DNA of 64,000 nucleotides from Symbiodinium sp. CCMP2592 (GCA_905221615.1 CAJNDT010000957.1:1-64000); one strand, 5' to 3'. Counted from the first letter of the stretch, positions 41,210 through 51,704 are shown. The notes: generated by a model not told the origin, from the sequence alone. Numbers and translations: made by a program.

Positions 41210-42426
41210 GTTTCAGTCAGTTGGGAGTTTCCGAAAAGTCGGGGTACCTTAGTTTGGGGTCCTTGTAAAAAGGATCATACTATTTAGGTTACTATATTAT
41301 GGTTCCTCCTTTTTCGGGTTCTTTGTCCAAGGAGAGTTCTTCAACAGAAGGCCCTGCGAGCTCAGTGGCCACCCGGATCAGCGACCCTTGGACTCTTTTG
41401 CAAGTGTCTTAACGGGTTCGGACCCTCACGTTCAAGTTGAAAAGCTTCTTCTAGGACCCAGAGTAGGCCCTTATTCCCTTTTTTAAGGTTTAGGTTCTCT
41501 TGTAACCCCCTTTAAACCAAAAAGGGCACCCTTTTTTTTCCTAGGTTACTCCTGGGTGTAGTCTTTTTCAGGCCCAGGGAGCTTTGTGGGCTCGGAGTTG
41601 GGGAGGCATGTCGGTCCTTCTCTTAATTAGGGTTCCTTGTGGAGACCCTTTTGTAAGGGTGCCGTATGACTTTCGGGAACCTACACAGGGAACCCTGAGT
41701 TAGAGAACTACCTATATCTACACCTCCACCCTGAACGGTTGCTCTGCAGGAAGAAACCCATCGTCCCAGACTACAAACTAATATAGTCCTTTGAATAATA
41801 GGATCCCGATAATAAAGACCACAAAACCATTTTCCTCAATTTTCTGAAATTCCAAAAATGTCATAAAGATTCCTTAATTTTACGGTTCCCTAATTTTCGG
41901 AAATTCCCAAATGTCGCGGCTGTCGAGGCAAGGGCTCGCCGCGAGAGCTCGGCTCTCCACCCGAGTTGCCGGTCACGCAGTTAGCGGAACAGGGTTTAGG
42001 GTTTAGGGTTTAGGGAGGTAATTCTTACCTTCGGTTAGTAGGGAATGGAAGAATGGGGTACAAGTATAAGTACTATTTCTACCATTCTTCCATTCCCTAC
42101 CAACCGGAGGTCAGAATTCAGATTGCTGTGAAGCACTCAGATTAGGGTTCAGTGGTGTTGGGTTTAGCTTTTGCGATTTGAGACGTATGGGACTTGCAGT
42201 GGGCAAAAATGGCGCTCAGGTTTTCATTTTTCAAAGGTTTGGGGTTCTTGAGGTCCTTGGTTTACATGTGCAGTTTCAGCATATGACGAGTCGAGGGCTT
42301 CGTGGGTGGGCGAAAAGTGCGAGAAAGCGGGAGAGAGACGGACGGCTGGATACAAGGATAGGCAGAGATGTGTAAACTCCGTAAGCCCTAAACCCTAAGC
42401 CCTATAAGCCCTAAACAGAAGTATGC

Positions 42427-42688
42427 ATGCGCTCGCCCCACGCAGGGTGGGAAGATGCAGGTTTCGGAGAGGGGATGATGAGTTGCACGCGGCCTGAGCA
42501 AACAGACTTTCGCTTGTGCCGTTTCACACAGCAAGAAGTTTTGAAGCTTTTGGCACGAGTCTCTCAAAGCCCAGGCTTTATCGTAGACAAAACCTTCATC
42601 AACATGGGAGCCCTGCAGAATTGTGTGCCTATGCAGGGAATCATAAACTCTCATTCGGAATACTTGCCTACCTGTCCCCGCGCCTCAG
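42427..42688 (+). CDS. Long exon, 87 codons
   Basis: ATGCGCTCG opens MRSPHAGWEDAGFGEGMMS, CTRPEQTDFRLCRFTQQEV, LKLLARVSQSPGFIVDKTF and INSHSEYLPTCPRA, closing G|GTTGG. This is the longest splice-bordered frame here apart from the single-exon genes. It could be a first exon (ATG) or follow AACAG|. No family recognised. Confidence 0.6.
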
Positions 42689-43024
42689 GTTGGTTGGCTG
42701 CTCTTTGGTTGCAGACCTCACCCCGATGTACGAGGATGGGGTATCGGTTTGGGGTTGTGAACTTAGTAGCTGAGTGGATACACTTTACACTTTTTGGGAT
42801 AATATCACCCACGATAAAACTGAAAGGGTACACTCTTGGGGGGCTTATGAACTCAGCAACTAAGTGAAGATTGGCTTCCAGAGCCCCAAGAAGGCCCCTT
42901 GTAGAACCCCCATAAGATCCTCAAAGAACCCTATGAGGAACCAGGATCCTGTATCCCACAAGAAAGAGGGTGGCTAACTTGGACCACCACGAAGTCCCTC
43001 GGTAAAGCCCTTAAGTTCCTAAAG

Positions 43025-43086
43025 CTCTGCTGCCCCGAGCCGTAAGCAGCCTTAAGTTCCCCCATGCTGTGAAAACCTGTCTGGTG
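43025..43086 (+). CDS. Exon whose intron begins with a family H element
   Basis: CTAAAG| then LLPRAVSSLKFPHAVKTCLV, then |GTTAGTAGGG. The donor GT is the first base pair of the family H inverted repeat. This is one of the clearest cases of a repeat supplying a splice site. Confidence 0.55.
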
Positions 43087-43317
43087 GTTAGTAGGGAAGG
43101 GGGAATGGATCCCTAGAGGAGTCATACTAGAGTAGTCATAGTAGTCCCTATAATATGATCCCCAATAATAGTCTCCAGAATCCATTCCCCCCTTCCCTAC
43201 CCAGAGACTCCAATATCGAGTAATTAAGGAATATTCCTTAAATCATATTAGGGATCCTACTATAGATTAAGGTACATTCCTTAATTAAGGGATATTGGAG
43301 TCTCTGGGTACTAAGAA
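43087..43317. mobile_element. Family H element with nested family K element and TA duplication
   Basis: GTTAGTAGGG...CCATTCCCCCCTTCCC is family H. Its right end is split: TTCCC-TA, then CCCAGAGACTCC...GGAGTCTCTGGG (family K), then TA-CTAAG. Removing K and one TA restores TTCCCTACTAAG, the expected end of H. This is direct evidence of insertion with a TA target-site duplication. Confidence 0.8.
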
Positions 43318-44042
43318 CCAGACAGAAAACTGCGCATTCCAAGTCCTGCGCCCTGCCCGCGGCACCCGAAAGCTCTGCCGCTTCAACGAGCTTCAGTTCC
43401 TCACACGGCGGCCCTGCAGTAAACCGCATAAATAGGGCCCCAAAAAAGCACATGAGCAAAACTTAGGATAGGGATGTCCCATATAAACCCCCTTTAAAAG
43501 GAAGCCCATAAGGTAGGGTTATCCCCACAAAATGCTTATGCTTATGTGCCTTGTTGGATCCCTCATAAAGTTGGATAAATGGAACAGGGTTTTCGTAAAT
43601 GGAATAGGGTTTTCGGGCCCATTATACTATAACTATCATAAGGAGCACCCAAAATACTAGAGGCCATTATCTGAAACCGGATGAAGGACAATTAGTGCTG
43701 GAAGTTGCTATACTTGACTCTTAAGGATTGAGGCCATTGGGCTTCCAACTTTTTGGGCTTCTACTGTAGACCCTAAACCCTAAACTCTGAACCCGTAAAC
43801 CCGTATAAGCCCTAAACCCTAAACCTTTCAACCCTTGTGAACCCTGAACCATCGTCCGAGTGTGAGCGCCGAAACCCCTAAACCCTAAACCCCTCCGCTT
43901 TCTGGACGTTCAGGCGGATGGAAAAGGGTCGTCTAAAAATAAAACCTAAACAAACTGAAGCCTAAACTCCTAAACCCTAAACCATCCCAAACCTCAGGGA
44001 AAGAGGAGTTCAAAAAACAAAAAAAACATCCCAAACCAGCAG

Positions 44043-44130
44043 GATGGCACCGGCGATCTCCTCAGCAACCTCTCAGTCCCCGAGGCCGCCTTGCCCTGGC
44101 GAAATCGGCAAAGACTTCCACAGAAACACG
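44043..44130 (+). CDS. Exon ending in a telomere-like donor
   Basis: CCAGCAG| opens DGTGDLLSNLSVPEAALPW then RNRQRLPQKH, G|GTTTAGGG. Canonical borders, 88 nt. The donor GT belongs to a telomere-like unit. Confidence 0.55.
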
Positions 44131-44197
44131 GTTTAGGGCTTATAGGGATTACAGGGATTACAGGGCTTATAGGGATTATAGGGTTTAGGGTTCATAA

Positions 44198-44305
44198 TGT
44201 AGGAACCTGATTAAGAACCCCTGGCCTTATAACCCCCAAATAGTAGGATTCATCCAAGGAACCCTAACAAAGGCCCAAGATTTCTTAATCAGGTTCCGAC
44301 AGTAG
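44198..44305. mobile_element. MITE-like element, family C
   Basis: TGTAGGAACCTGATTAAGAA and TTCTTAATCAGGTTCCGACA are inverted ends. A TA lies on both sides. Other copies: 54182-54336 and 62516-62667, both starting exactly at an exon end, plus a fragment at 62386-62428. Confidence 0.8.
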
Positions 44306-44424
44306 GGCTTATAGGGTTTAGGGTTAGGGTGGTTCCTGATGATTCCTGCCCTTTCCCACTTGCGCGGGTTCCGTGGGTTTCATTTGTGCTTTGCGCTTGA
44401 TTTTGGTTCGGTCCCCGGTGACAT

Positions 44425-44519
44425 ATGGGTGGTTGTCAAAATTATGGTCCCTTTTTGGGCACCCTAAATATTAGGTGCCGTACTATATTAGGGACCCAAA
44501 AAGGGACCATAATTTACCC
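44425..44519. mobile_element. Family A element with TA flanks
   Basis: CA-TA-TGGGTGGTTGTCAAAATTA at the left and TAATTT...ACCCA-TA-CAG at the right. About eight bases of the right arm (TGACAACC) are deleted. The long exon at 44536 follows closely. Confidence 0.75.
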
Positions 44520-44535
44520 ATACAGCGGAGGAAAG

Positions 44536-44698
44536 ACGCATCGATTGAGGTACCTCGTTTTGCCAGCAAGGGACGAGCGCGAAGTTTCTACGACCCGAGC
44601 CGCAAGCTCAAAGCCCTGAGAGGTTACCGAGATGAGCAATTCGAGCCCCATCGAGCTGCGACTGGATTTTCTGTCTATCAGATTTGTCTTCCTGGGAG
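44536..44698 (+). CDS. Long exon, 54 codons
   Basis: GGAAAG| then ASIEVPRFASKGRARSFYDP, SRKLKALRGYRDEQFEPHR and AATGFSVYQICLPG, closing AG|GTTTCGG. Basic and aromatic; strongly coding-like. No family assigned, although the basic stretch could bind RNA. Confidence 0.6.
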
Positions 44699-45428
44699 GT
44701 TTCGGAAGCAGCACGCCTCCCTCTTCCACCCCCCCATGCCACGCTATACCCTACGTACAAGTATCGACAGACAGGTCGAGTCGTAAACGTGAACCGTGTA
44801 CCCCTTGAGCCCCAAAAGAGTAAGAACCCTATCCCTCGAGAACTCCTGCTTAAATCGCAAACAAACTCGTTGCGCGCACGAGGCGCGACCAGAGCACTTC
44901 CTCTTCCCCTTCCTACTCTCGAGCCTGCTCCTTGGCGAGGGAGGGGTTCTGGGGTGTGCCATTTCGGCTTTTGTCAGGGTTCAGGGCTTCTAGGCTTCAG
45001 GGGGTCATCCAATCATCCCACCACCTCTTCTTAGAGTTGTGCGCTCTTGCTGTCGATACAGATGTACAGGTGGGTTTCCAACCTTGATGCTTGCAAGGGG
45101 GGGGGTTCCCCACCCAGCCCACCATGTTGTTTTTCGTGCAGGCTTGTCGTATTCTTCATGTTCATTATGTTCTCCACATTCTTTATTTATTCCAGGTTGC
45201 GTATTGTTCAATTTTTAATTTTTCTTCCTATTACTATTCGGTCAGAATACGGTTCATATGGTTACATTGTCATCTTCAAGTTTTGATCGAATTGAGTATC
45301 TAGTATTCGCCTCAATAGGGTGATGACCTCAAACATGGCTTCTTGTCCATCGATTACTTTGCCTGGCCGATGTCGTCTTCATGGATTCTCTTTTCTCACT
45401 CCCCTCATCCCCAAGATGCCCAGGAGCG

Positions 45429-45487
45429 AGGGAAGGAGAGAGAGAGAGAGTAAGTGAGTGAGTGAGTGAGTGAGTGAGTGAGTGAGT

Positions 45488-45562
<75 letters not shown>
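45429..45562. repeat. (GA)n / (GTGA)n microsatellite
   Basis: A GA tract, then about ten GTGA units, then a long GA tract to 45558. It is surrounded by sequence without supported exons (45000-45900). Confidence 0.95.
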
Positions 45563-45566
<4 letters not shown>

Positions 45567-46207
45567 GCTACAGTGTGTCTTGAAGTAAGTACGTCACTGC
45601 TGCATGTGGGTGGTTTGTTGAAGCCGGAACCCTAGCAGAGCTGCAGTCGTCTTGGCAACCTTGTAGAGCCCTGCATCCTGTGATCTGCACCAGAGTCGAG
45701 AACTCTGCAATTATCCAGCTTACCGGGGCGGTAGGCGAACTTGTCTAGCGAGACTGCACACACGAGAGGCACCAACTGTTGTAGGGACACCATGTTGAGA
45801 TTGCTCAACCAGTTGCACTTTGACCTGATAGGAAGAGCTGGGCCCCAAGTCCTGTGGTGTGCATCCTACCATACTTGGGTACTTTGCTTTTTAACGGGGT
45901 GAGGCCAGCTTGAGGTTCCTAATCCAGGAGCGGGGCCCCGAAACAAGCTGTAGGAGAGTGTTGTGAAGTGTGTTGTGATCAGTGCCTGTTGCCTGCAGGG
46001 GCCACTCCGGTAGTGAAGAGCCTCCACTAGCTGCAAAGAACAGGACCCCCAGCTCAACCCGGGCGTTGACACTCAATGGGACAGCCGCAGAGAGTCAGCA
46101 GCCGCAGCGGGGCAGGAGCCGCAACTAGTCAACCACTAGCGGACACTTATATGTCGTGTTTGTGAACCTAAAGCTCCGCCCGTGGAGAGCCTGACACTTG
46201 CTGCACG

Positions 46208-46651
46208 TTACACCGTGCGTACAACCAACAGAACGGGCAGCTCCCGTGGGGGCCCTCTGGCCTGGGGAAAGAAAGAGCGAGAGAGAGGCGGGGAGAGTGA
46301 CAGGGCTTGCGGATTTTCTGGTTGAGGGATGTAGGGCTTTCTCCCTGTAGCAGGTGCAATAGCAGGCTGGATGCCAAAACGGTGTTTTTGGATGAGCAAC
46401 AAGATTGACAAGCAACCGCCACACAAAGTATTTTCAAAGAGATGATTCCATAGCTCAGGCTCCGGGACAAGCCACGCTTGAAGCTCCTTTATGCTGTCAG
46501 AGATCCCCTCGCGACTCGGCTGCCGCGTTTCCGTGACCCGCAAGCCCAAGACGGATATTCTAAACTTCAAGTCCCGGGACAAAACTTGAAGTCTCGAAAA
46601 ATCTGAAGCCCGAATGCCTACTTTCAACCGCCCCCCGAACGTGAAGCCCAA
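46208..46651 (-). CDS. Minus-strand coding-like frame
   Basis: A 147-codon frame whose middle reads TETRQPSREGISDSIKELQ, WLVPEPELWNHLFENTLC and LSILLLIQKHRFGIQP, with natural codon choice. The outer parts look like non-coding sequence, so the real exon is probably about 46330-46540. Splice borders on the minus strand are not clear. Confidence 0.4.
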   Translation of the reverse strand: MGFTFGGRLKVGIRASDFSRLQVLSRDLKFRISVLGLRVTETRQPSREGISDSIKELQAWLVPEPELWNHLFENTLCGGCLSILLLIQKHRFGIQPAIAPATGRKPYIPQPENPQALSLSPPLSRSFFPQARGPPRELPVLLVVRTV

Positions 46652-46733
46652 ACCACCAAATCGATCCTACAGCCTGAGCCTGCAAAGCGGGAAAACTAAA
46701 CAAACACAACAAATTCTGAAGTTTCACCTAAAG

Positions 46734-46821
46734 AAGCGGAGAAACCCATGGCCAAGGAGTGCTTCTTGTCGCTGAGCTCCTGGCGCCAAGCCCCGAAGCC
46801 CTGGTGCTTCCAGGAGCTGAA
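46734..46821 (+). CDS. Exon with strong donor
   Basis: TAAAG AAG| then AEKPMAKECFLSLSSWRQAP, KPWCFQEL, AA|GTAAGA. The donor matches the general eukaryotic consensus. If not spliced, the frame stops at TAA two codons later. Confidence 0.5.
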
Positions 46822-47434
46822 GTAAGACTTTTTCATTGGTTAAAATGGCCTTAAACCTTAAACCCTAACATTAGGAGTTTTGTAAGGGTTTGTATGGGTG
46901 GTAGGACGAGGGTTCTTGGCTTGATAGAGGTTTTGGGGCATCGGGGTGTTAGGGTTCAGGGTTTCAGTGCTTACTTAGGCTATTTTGATTCGCAGCAGCG
47001 CACAAAAATTAATATACTTATGTTATATATATATATATATATATATAATTAGAGCTATATTTATTTAATTCATTATTTATGTACTCAGTTTTTGCCCCTT
47101 AAACTTCGGTACCTTAATCCACAAACCTCAAGCCTACTCTAGGATTCTTTATGTAAGCCCTTGAAGCACGTAATCTGTGCAGGATTCCTCCTAAGATCCT
47201 TTTTCGGAAGCCTTCGATACGAACCGTTACGTCGAATTCCCTAAGCCCGGAACCCCTCAACCCTATAAACCCTTAGAGTGCAAGGCCATGACAAGGCAGG
47301 TTATAGTCTTGCAGGGCCCCGATTGGCTCCTGAGTGGCGTGTTTTCACAATCTCATAAGACCTCGAACCATAGAGGCCGTGCCCACCGCATTTTACGAGC
47401 GTGCGAGTCGAAACCCTAATTTCAAAACCCGCAG

Positions 47435-47550
47435 GAAGACCTTGGGGACCGGGAGGCCGCGAGCCAGTGCTGGCAGAACGTCGGCCACTGCCGGCTGAGC
47501 CAAGCCCTGGACTTAGCTTGCTCTTTGAGCCCCACTGGCTGCTTGGAGGC
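47435..47550 (+). CDS. Exon whose 3' edge is duplicated downstream
   Basis: CCCGCAG| then EDLGDREAASQCWQNVGHC, RLSQALDLACSLSPTGCLE and GC|GTACC. The last 27 bases (TTTGAGCCCCACTGGCTGCT...) recur at 47651-47677, followed by a clean GTGTAGGG. Function unknown. Confidence 0.55.
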
Positions 47551-48099
47551 GTACCTTAGGACTTGAATGGGTTTTGGGTTTGGGTTCAGGGGGCTAGACT
47601 TGAGTCCAGTGGCACAAAAAAAGGGGCTTTTTGGGGCTGCGTAGGGCGCTTTGAGCCCCACTGGCTGCTTGGAGGTGTAGGGTTTAGGGGCTGCTTCGAT
47701 TCAAAATCCATCAGGACTTGTGTGGGTTTTGGGTTTGGGGTAGGGTTTAGGGTGCTTTTTTGGGATGCGTAGGGCTTTTTGTTGAACAGTGCCTGGCGTT
47801 GGGATTCTAGAAGATCTAGAAGATTCTAGCAACGCTAGGCTAGACGCCCTATGCCTCTGAAGCTTTGCTTCTTAATTCCAACATCCTGAGTTCCCTGCTA
47901 GGAGTTCTTGTAATATATCAGAGGTTCGCCTGTATGCCCGCTTCAAGTGGGGTCTCTTCAACTGTAATTGGAGGGTTACAAAGCGAATCCTTCCTAACCC
48001 CGGACAAACCTAAGAACACCCCAAGCGATCCTATAAGAACCTAAGCAAAACCTGAAGAAACTTAACAAATGCCTTGCATGAGGGCTACCAGTGATGACC

Positions 48100-48380
48100 G
48101 GAAGAAACCCAACCGACTTCACAGAATCCCAACAAATCCTAACCATTTCCAGCCAAAGCCCTTACTTGTTCCCAGCTTGATTGCAAATCCTAATTTTTTC
48201 ACAGCCAACCCTAAATTTGTCACAGCCAATCCTAAATTTTTCCCAGCCAATCCTAAATCTTTCCCAGCAAATCCTAACTTTTTCACAGTTTCCGGCCGGC
48301 CCTGTCAGAATCCCAGCAAAACCTAAAGAAGTCGCAACAAAACCTAGCATTTTCCCAACTTAGTCCCAACAAAACCCAGC
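48100..48380 (+). repeat. Degenerate minisatellite, about 21-24-bp unit
   Basis: About ten diverged units of CAGCCAATCCTAAATTTTTC, the clearest between 48185 and 48290. The CCTAAAT core may derive from telomere-like CCCTAAA. Confidence 0.75.
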
Positions 48381-48615
48381 GTTGTCCCTGGTTTCGGGCA
48401 GGGCTGCACTTCCCGGAAAGGCTTGTTTGCCGACTAGGCATCCCAGCTGCAGCCCACACACCAAAACTTCAGCCCAGAGAGTTTCGAAACTTGTTTCCCC
48501 CCAATCCCAGAAAGCACGTGACAAGGACAATTTTTGGTTTCTGCGGTTTCCGAGCCCTAAAACGTCTGATTGAAGAAGCCCCCGGTTGAAGAAGCCACAA
48601 AGGCCATTCTAAGAA

Positions 48616-48720
48616 TATAGGGGCCTAAACAATTACCAACACTATTTTGGGGGTTCCTTATTCTAGTTATAGTATAATGCGCCCAAAAACCCTATTCTAA
48701 TTATTGAGGCCCCTACAGTA
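48616..48720. mobile_element. Family F element, near-consensus copy
   Basis: TAGGGGCCTAAACAATTACC at the left and ATTATTGAGGCCCCTA at the right, with AGTTATAGTATAATG and GGTTCC inside. TA precedes the left end. Confidence 0.75.
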
Positions 48721-48902
48721 GTTGCTCGGGATTCCAGGAACCTTACCGTAGTCCTTTGAAGAGCCCCTGACAGACCCTTGTAGGAATCCAGATAGCGACC
48801 CTTTTTAGGTTTTTCCAGTAACCCATATAGAGGCACTGGAAGCAAGCTTTCTAATAGCCCTTAAAAACAGCAGAACTTGATACCTTGCAGAAGCTGTCTC
48901 AC

Positions 48903-49014
48903 ATGGGAGTTTCCGAAAATAGGGGATTCTAATAGTACCCTAAATAGGGTAGGATCCTTATTCTACGGAACCCCCCAAAAAATAGGGTACCCCTGAATTT
49001 TCGGAAACTCCCAA
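48903..49014. mobile_element. Family B element, centre inverted
   Basis: TGGGAGTTTCCGAAAATAGG and TTTTCGGAAACTCCCA are exact inverted ends. The centre runs opposite to the copy at 28833. The exon at 49027 starts 12 bases after the right end. Confidence 0.8.
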
Positions 49015-49026
49015 GTGGGATCCAAG

Positions 49027-49140
49027 GCTGTACCAGAGGAAACCTGGGTCTCCTCCTCGTGGGCCAGACCTCTGAACAGTCGGCCCTGGCCGCCGCAGCG
49101 GAGTTCCTCGGGGCGGAGAGGTCCTTCTTCGAGGATCGCG
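49027..49140 (+). CDS. Exon 1 of a phase-linked trio
   Basis: ATCCAAG| then CTRGNLGLLLVGQTSEQSA, LAAAAEFLGAERSFFEDR and G|GCTTTAGGG. With a GC donor at 49141 the single leftover base joins the first two of the next exon (GG) in frame. GC donors are known in dinoflagellate introns (established). Ala-rich helix; family unknown. Confidence 0.6.
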
Positions 49141-49613
49141 GCTTTAGGGGGCGGAGGGTGGGGTGGGGGGGGTGTGGGTTGGGGTTTGGGGTTGGGGTCG
49201 TAGGATTTCCGGGTTTCGGCTTTTGGATTTGTTTGTCGGGTGTCCTTTGCAAGAAAAACAGGATCGAGTTTCAGCAGGACTCAGAGGGTTTGAAAGGGGC
49301 TTAGGGTTAACACACAAGGTTATGATCGAGATTAGGGTTTTGTAGTTAGATCACGGGGCTAAGAGCCAAGAGGACCGACTTGTGTTTTCTTGTGCTCCAG
49401 AGGGTCCGACTTTCATCCTTCTCGGCTGTCTTCCTGTGGCATGTCGGAGTTGAGGCTCTTGATTGTTGGCGCAGGGTTGCCTGTTTTAAGCCGGGCGCAA
49501 AAGGGCCCGGCTTAGGTTCAGCTTATGGTGGCGAGTCTTTCGAAATCTGGTGAATCTAGTGTTTCCATAGTCCCCAAGCTCCGCACCCAGGATCCTTGGG
49601 TTTTTTTTGGCAG

Positions 49614-49750
49614 GGTGGCGGATTCGACAGGTCCTTGTGACCTTAGCCCTCGAACACGCCGAGAAAATCGTCAACTCTTGGATCAAACTGCTAGATGGCT
49701 CCACCACGCCACGCCTCTCAGGGACGAAGTATGCTCCCTCCATGCCCAGG
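49614..49750 (+). CDS. Exon 2 of a phase-linked trio
   Basis: GTTTTTTTTGGCAG| is the best polypyrimidine acceptor in the window. The frame reads WRIRQVLVTLALEHAEKIVN, SWIKLLDGSTTPRLSG and TKYAPSMPR, ending |GTTTCGG in phase 0. Helical with a polar tail. Confidence 0.65.
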
Positions 49751-49983
49751 GTTTCGGTAAGCTCCCTGGGCCTGGTTTTCCAGGTGTCTCGTGAAGCCTT
49801 GGTGCCCTGTATTTCTCGGAACTTCCCGCCTCTGAGCTCTGAGCCGCAAGCTCCTGAGCCCTAGCTTCGCGGTTTTGGGATTTGGGCTTTAGGGTTGAGG
49901 GCTTTAGGGTTTAGGGTTCAGGGGATTTGGGCTTTAGGGTTTAGGGTTCAGGGGATTTGGGCTTTAGGGTTTAGGGTTTGCAG

Positions 49984-50049
49984 CGGAAGGATCCCTCCCT
50001 GGTGCTGCGGTCCTTGAACCGCGCCAGGGAGGGGCGCCATGAGCGGCAG
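49984..50049 (+). CDS. Exon 3 of a phase-linked trio
   Basis: GTTTGCAG| then RKDPSLVLRSLNRAREGRHE, RQ|GTGCTC: 22 codons, phase 0 both sides, matching exon 2. The upstream intron holds three GGGCTTTAGGGTTTAGGGTT words. Basic helix. Confidence 0.6.
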
Positions 50050-50179
50050 GTGCTCTGCAGGTCGCACGCTGCCAAACTCAAAGGGGAAAAGGAGGGACCC
50101 TTAATGGGGACCCCTACCCTATAATGGGCTATATAATGGGTATATCATGGCTATATTAAGGGTATATTACCTAGGGGTG

Positions 50180-50306
50180 CTTCTGTGCAGGGCGATGTAA
50201 GTAGTCGTACGTACTGTATGCAGTTGTATGTATGTGAATGCACGTATGCATGTATGTACGTACGTATGTATGTATGCATGTGCATGTATGCTGCTCTGGA
50301 CATGTG

Positions 50307-50346
<40 letters not shown>

Positions 50347-50690
50347 CATACATAACAACAACTTTTCTGTGTATCACATTTTGTATTTGTATATGTCTTT
50401 GTCTACTATGTCTTTGTCTATGTCGGTGTATATGCATGTGTATATCTATGTTGTTATGTTGCAGGCATATGTAGATGTATATGTGTAACACATCGAGTAA
50501 ACCCATAAACAGACAAGCAAGCAAGTAAGCGCACATCTGCACTGTTAAAAACAAAACATATAGACATACATGTACATATATGCACATACATACATATCCA
50601 TATATGTGTATATGTGTATATATATATATACATGTTTGTATTCATCTTCACGCATTTGACACATCACACACACACACACACGCACATACA
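50180..50690. repeat. GTATG / TA / CACA microsatellite block
   Basis: TATG-type repeats (50218-50300), a (TA)n tract (50313-50342), TATATG words, and (CA)n at 50665-50685. It replaces the right arm of the family L element at 50079. Overlapping frames on both strands are artefacts. Confidence 0.85.
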
Positions 50691-51068
50691 ACCAGGCTTC
50701 CCGCAAGCGTGCATCTGTACAAGCTTGCATAGAAGCTGGTTTGGCTCAGGGTCTGTGCTTCGGTGCTTGGGGGCTATGACATCTCTTGTCAGCCATTTTG
50801 AGGGAGAGGGGCGCAGATGGGGTTCTCAGGGGCTGGGATGTAGGGCTCCGGTGCCACAAGGTTCGGAGTGAGGATGATGTCCGCGACGCACCTGGCATAA
50901 TTTGCTGTAGCACCACCGACTAAACAATACTGACCTTAAGTGTGCGGCTAAGACCCGTAAGAATCGCCGGAGTGACACCATGTGACACCCAAAGTGGTTT
51001 TCTGAGAAGAACACAGATCCCTAAGCTTAAGAGTCGCGAATTCGGCATTAACAAAAGCTTGCGTCCAG

Positions 51069-51222
51069 GCCGGAGCTCACAGCTTTGCGGGACTTTCTCC
51101 GACGCCTCTTCCGCGCGGAGTATACCAAACTGGCAGAGCGGCTCTCTCGCTTTGAGCTGCTGAAGGGCTCCGCCGAGGAGCTCTTGGAGATGGAGAAATG
51201 GAAATGTCCGGATGAGATCTAG
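51069..51222 (+). CDS. Helical terminal exon
   Basis: GTCCAG| then PELTALRDFLRRLFRAEYTK, LAERLSRFELLKGSAEELL and EMEKWKCPDEI, TAG. Very strong coding signal, although no ATG frame covers it. The end may instead splice at AAAT|GTCCGGATGAG (51206), which matches the recurrent intron-start motif. Confidence 0.65.
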
Positions 51223-51349
51223 AATCTAGGATGTAGGGTCTGCGGTTTTGGACTTGGAAGGCTTCAGTTCTGTTCCGGAGTTCCGGCTCTGGGTGATATC
51301 TCCTGCAAGCACGTTTCTGCTGGAAGCTGACACGGCGGAGGGTTGACAC

Positions 51350-51499
51350 ATGGTGGAGCGGAAAAGCACGACAGCCGGTCCGACCTCACGCCCGACTCCG
51401 ACTCGGTTCTTCGATACCTCGCTCTGGACGTCCTGCAATCAAGATGATGGCCTTACCTGGCTTGACGAGGCTTTGTCACCTGCCGACGAGCTGGAGTGA
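51350..51499 (+). CDS. Small ORF or exon, 49 codons
   Basis: ATGGTGGAG opens MVERKSTTAGPTSRPTPTR, then FFDTSLWTSCNQDDGLTWL and DEALSPADELE, TGA. The second half is clearly coding-like. It could be a terminal exon of the upstream gene or a separate short protein. Confidence 0.45.
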   Translation: MVERKSTTAGPTSRPTPTRFFDTSLWTSCNQDDGLTWLDEALSPADELE

Positions 51500-51552
51500 A
51501 AAGCAATGTCGCCTTGCGGCCGTGCCGGGCTTGTGAGCCCAGTCAGTTCCAG

Positions 51553-51704
51553 CATCTACAGCGTGGCTTGTCGATGCCCGGTCATACTTGGATACCTTGT
51601 GCAAAACCTCCATGAATGTCTTGCCTACTGACTGGATGATGGCCGCGAGCCAAAGCGCTCTGCCTGAAGTTCTCCTAGGCAGGAAAAGGCGCGTGCAAGT
51701 TTAG
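51553..51704 (+). CDS. Stop-bearing exon
   Basis: TTCCAG| then STAWLVDARSYLDTLCK, TSMNVLPTDWMMAASQSAL and PEVLLGRKRRVQV, TAG. Good codons; basic C-terminal tail. Three stop-bearing exons within 500 nt suggest alternative ends or paralogous remnants. Confidence 0.5.

Noticed and set aside
48185-48300. CRISPR-like array (regular 21-24-bp units)
   Set aside because: Units are degenerate, directly adjoining and without unique spacers; a minisatellite explains them.
50171-50587. Minus-strand 138-codon frame
   Set aside because: Translation of TA, TATG and CA repeats at 50.2-50.6 kb.
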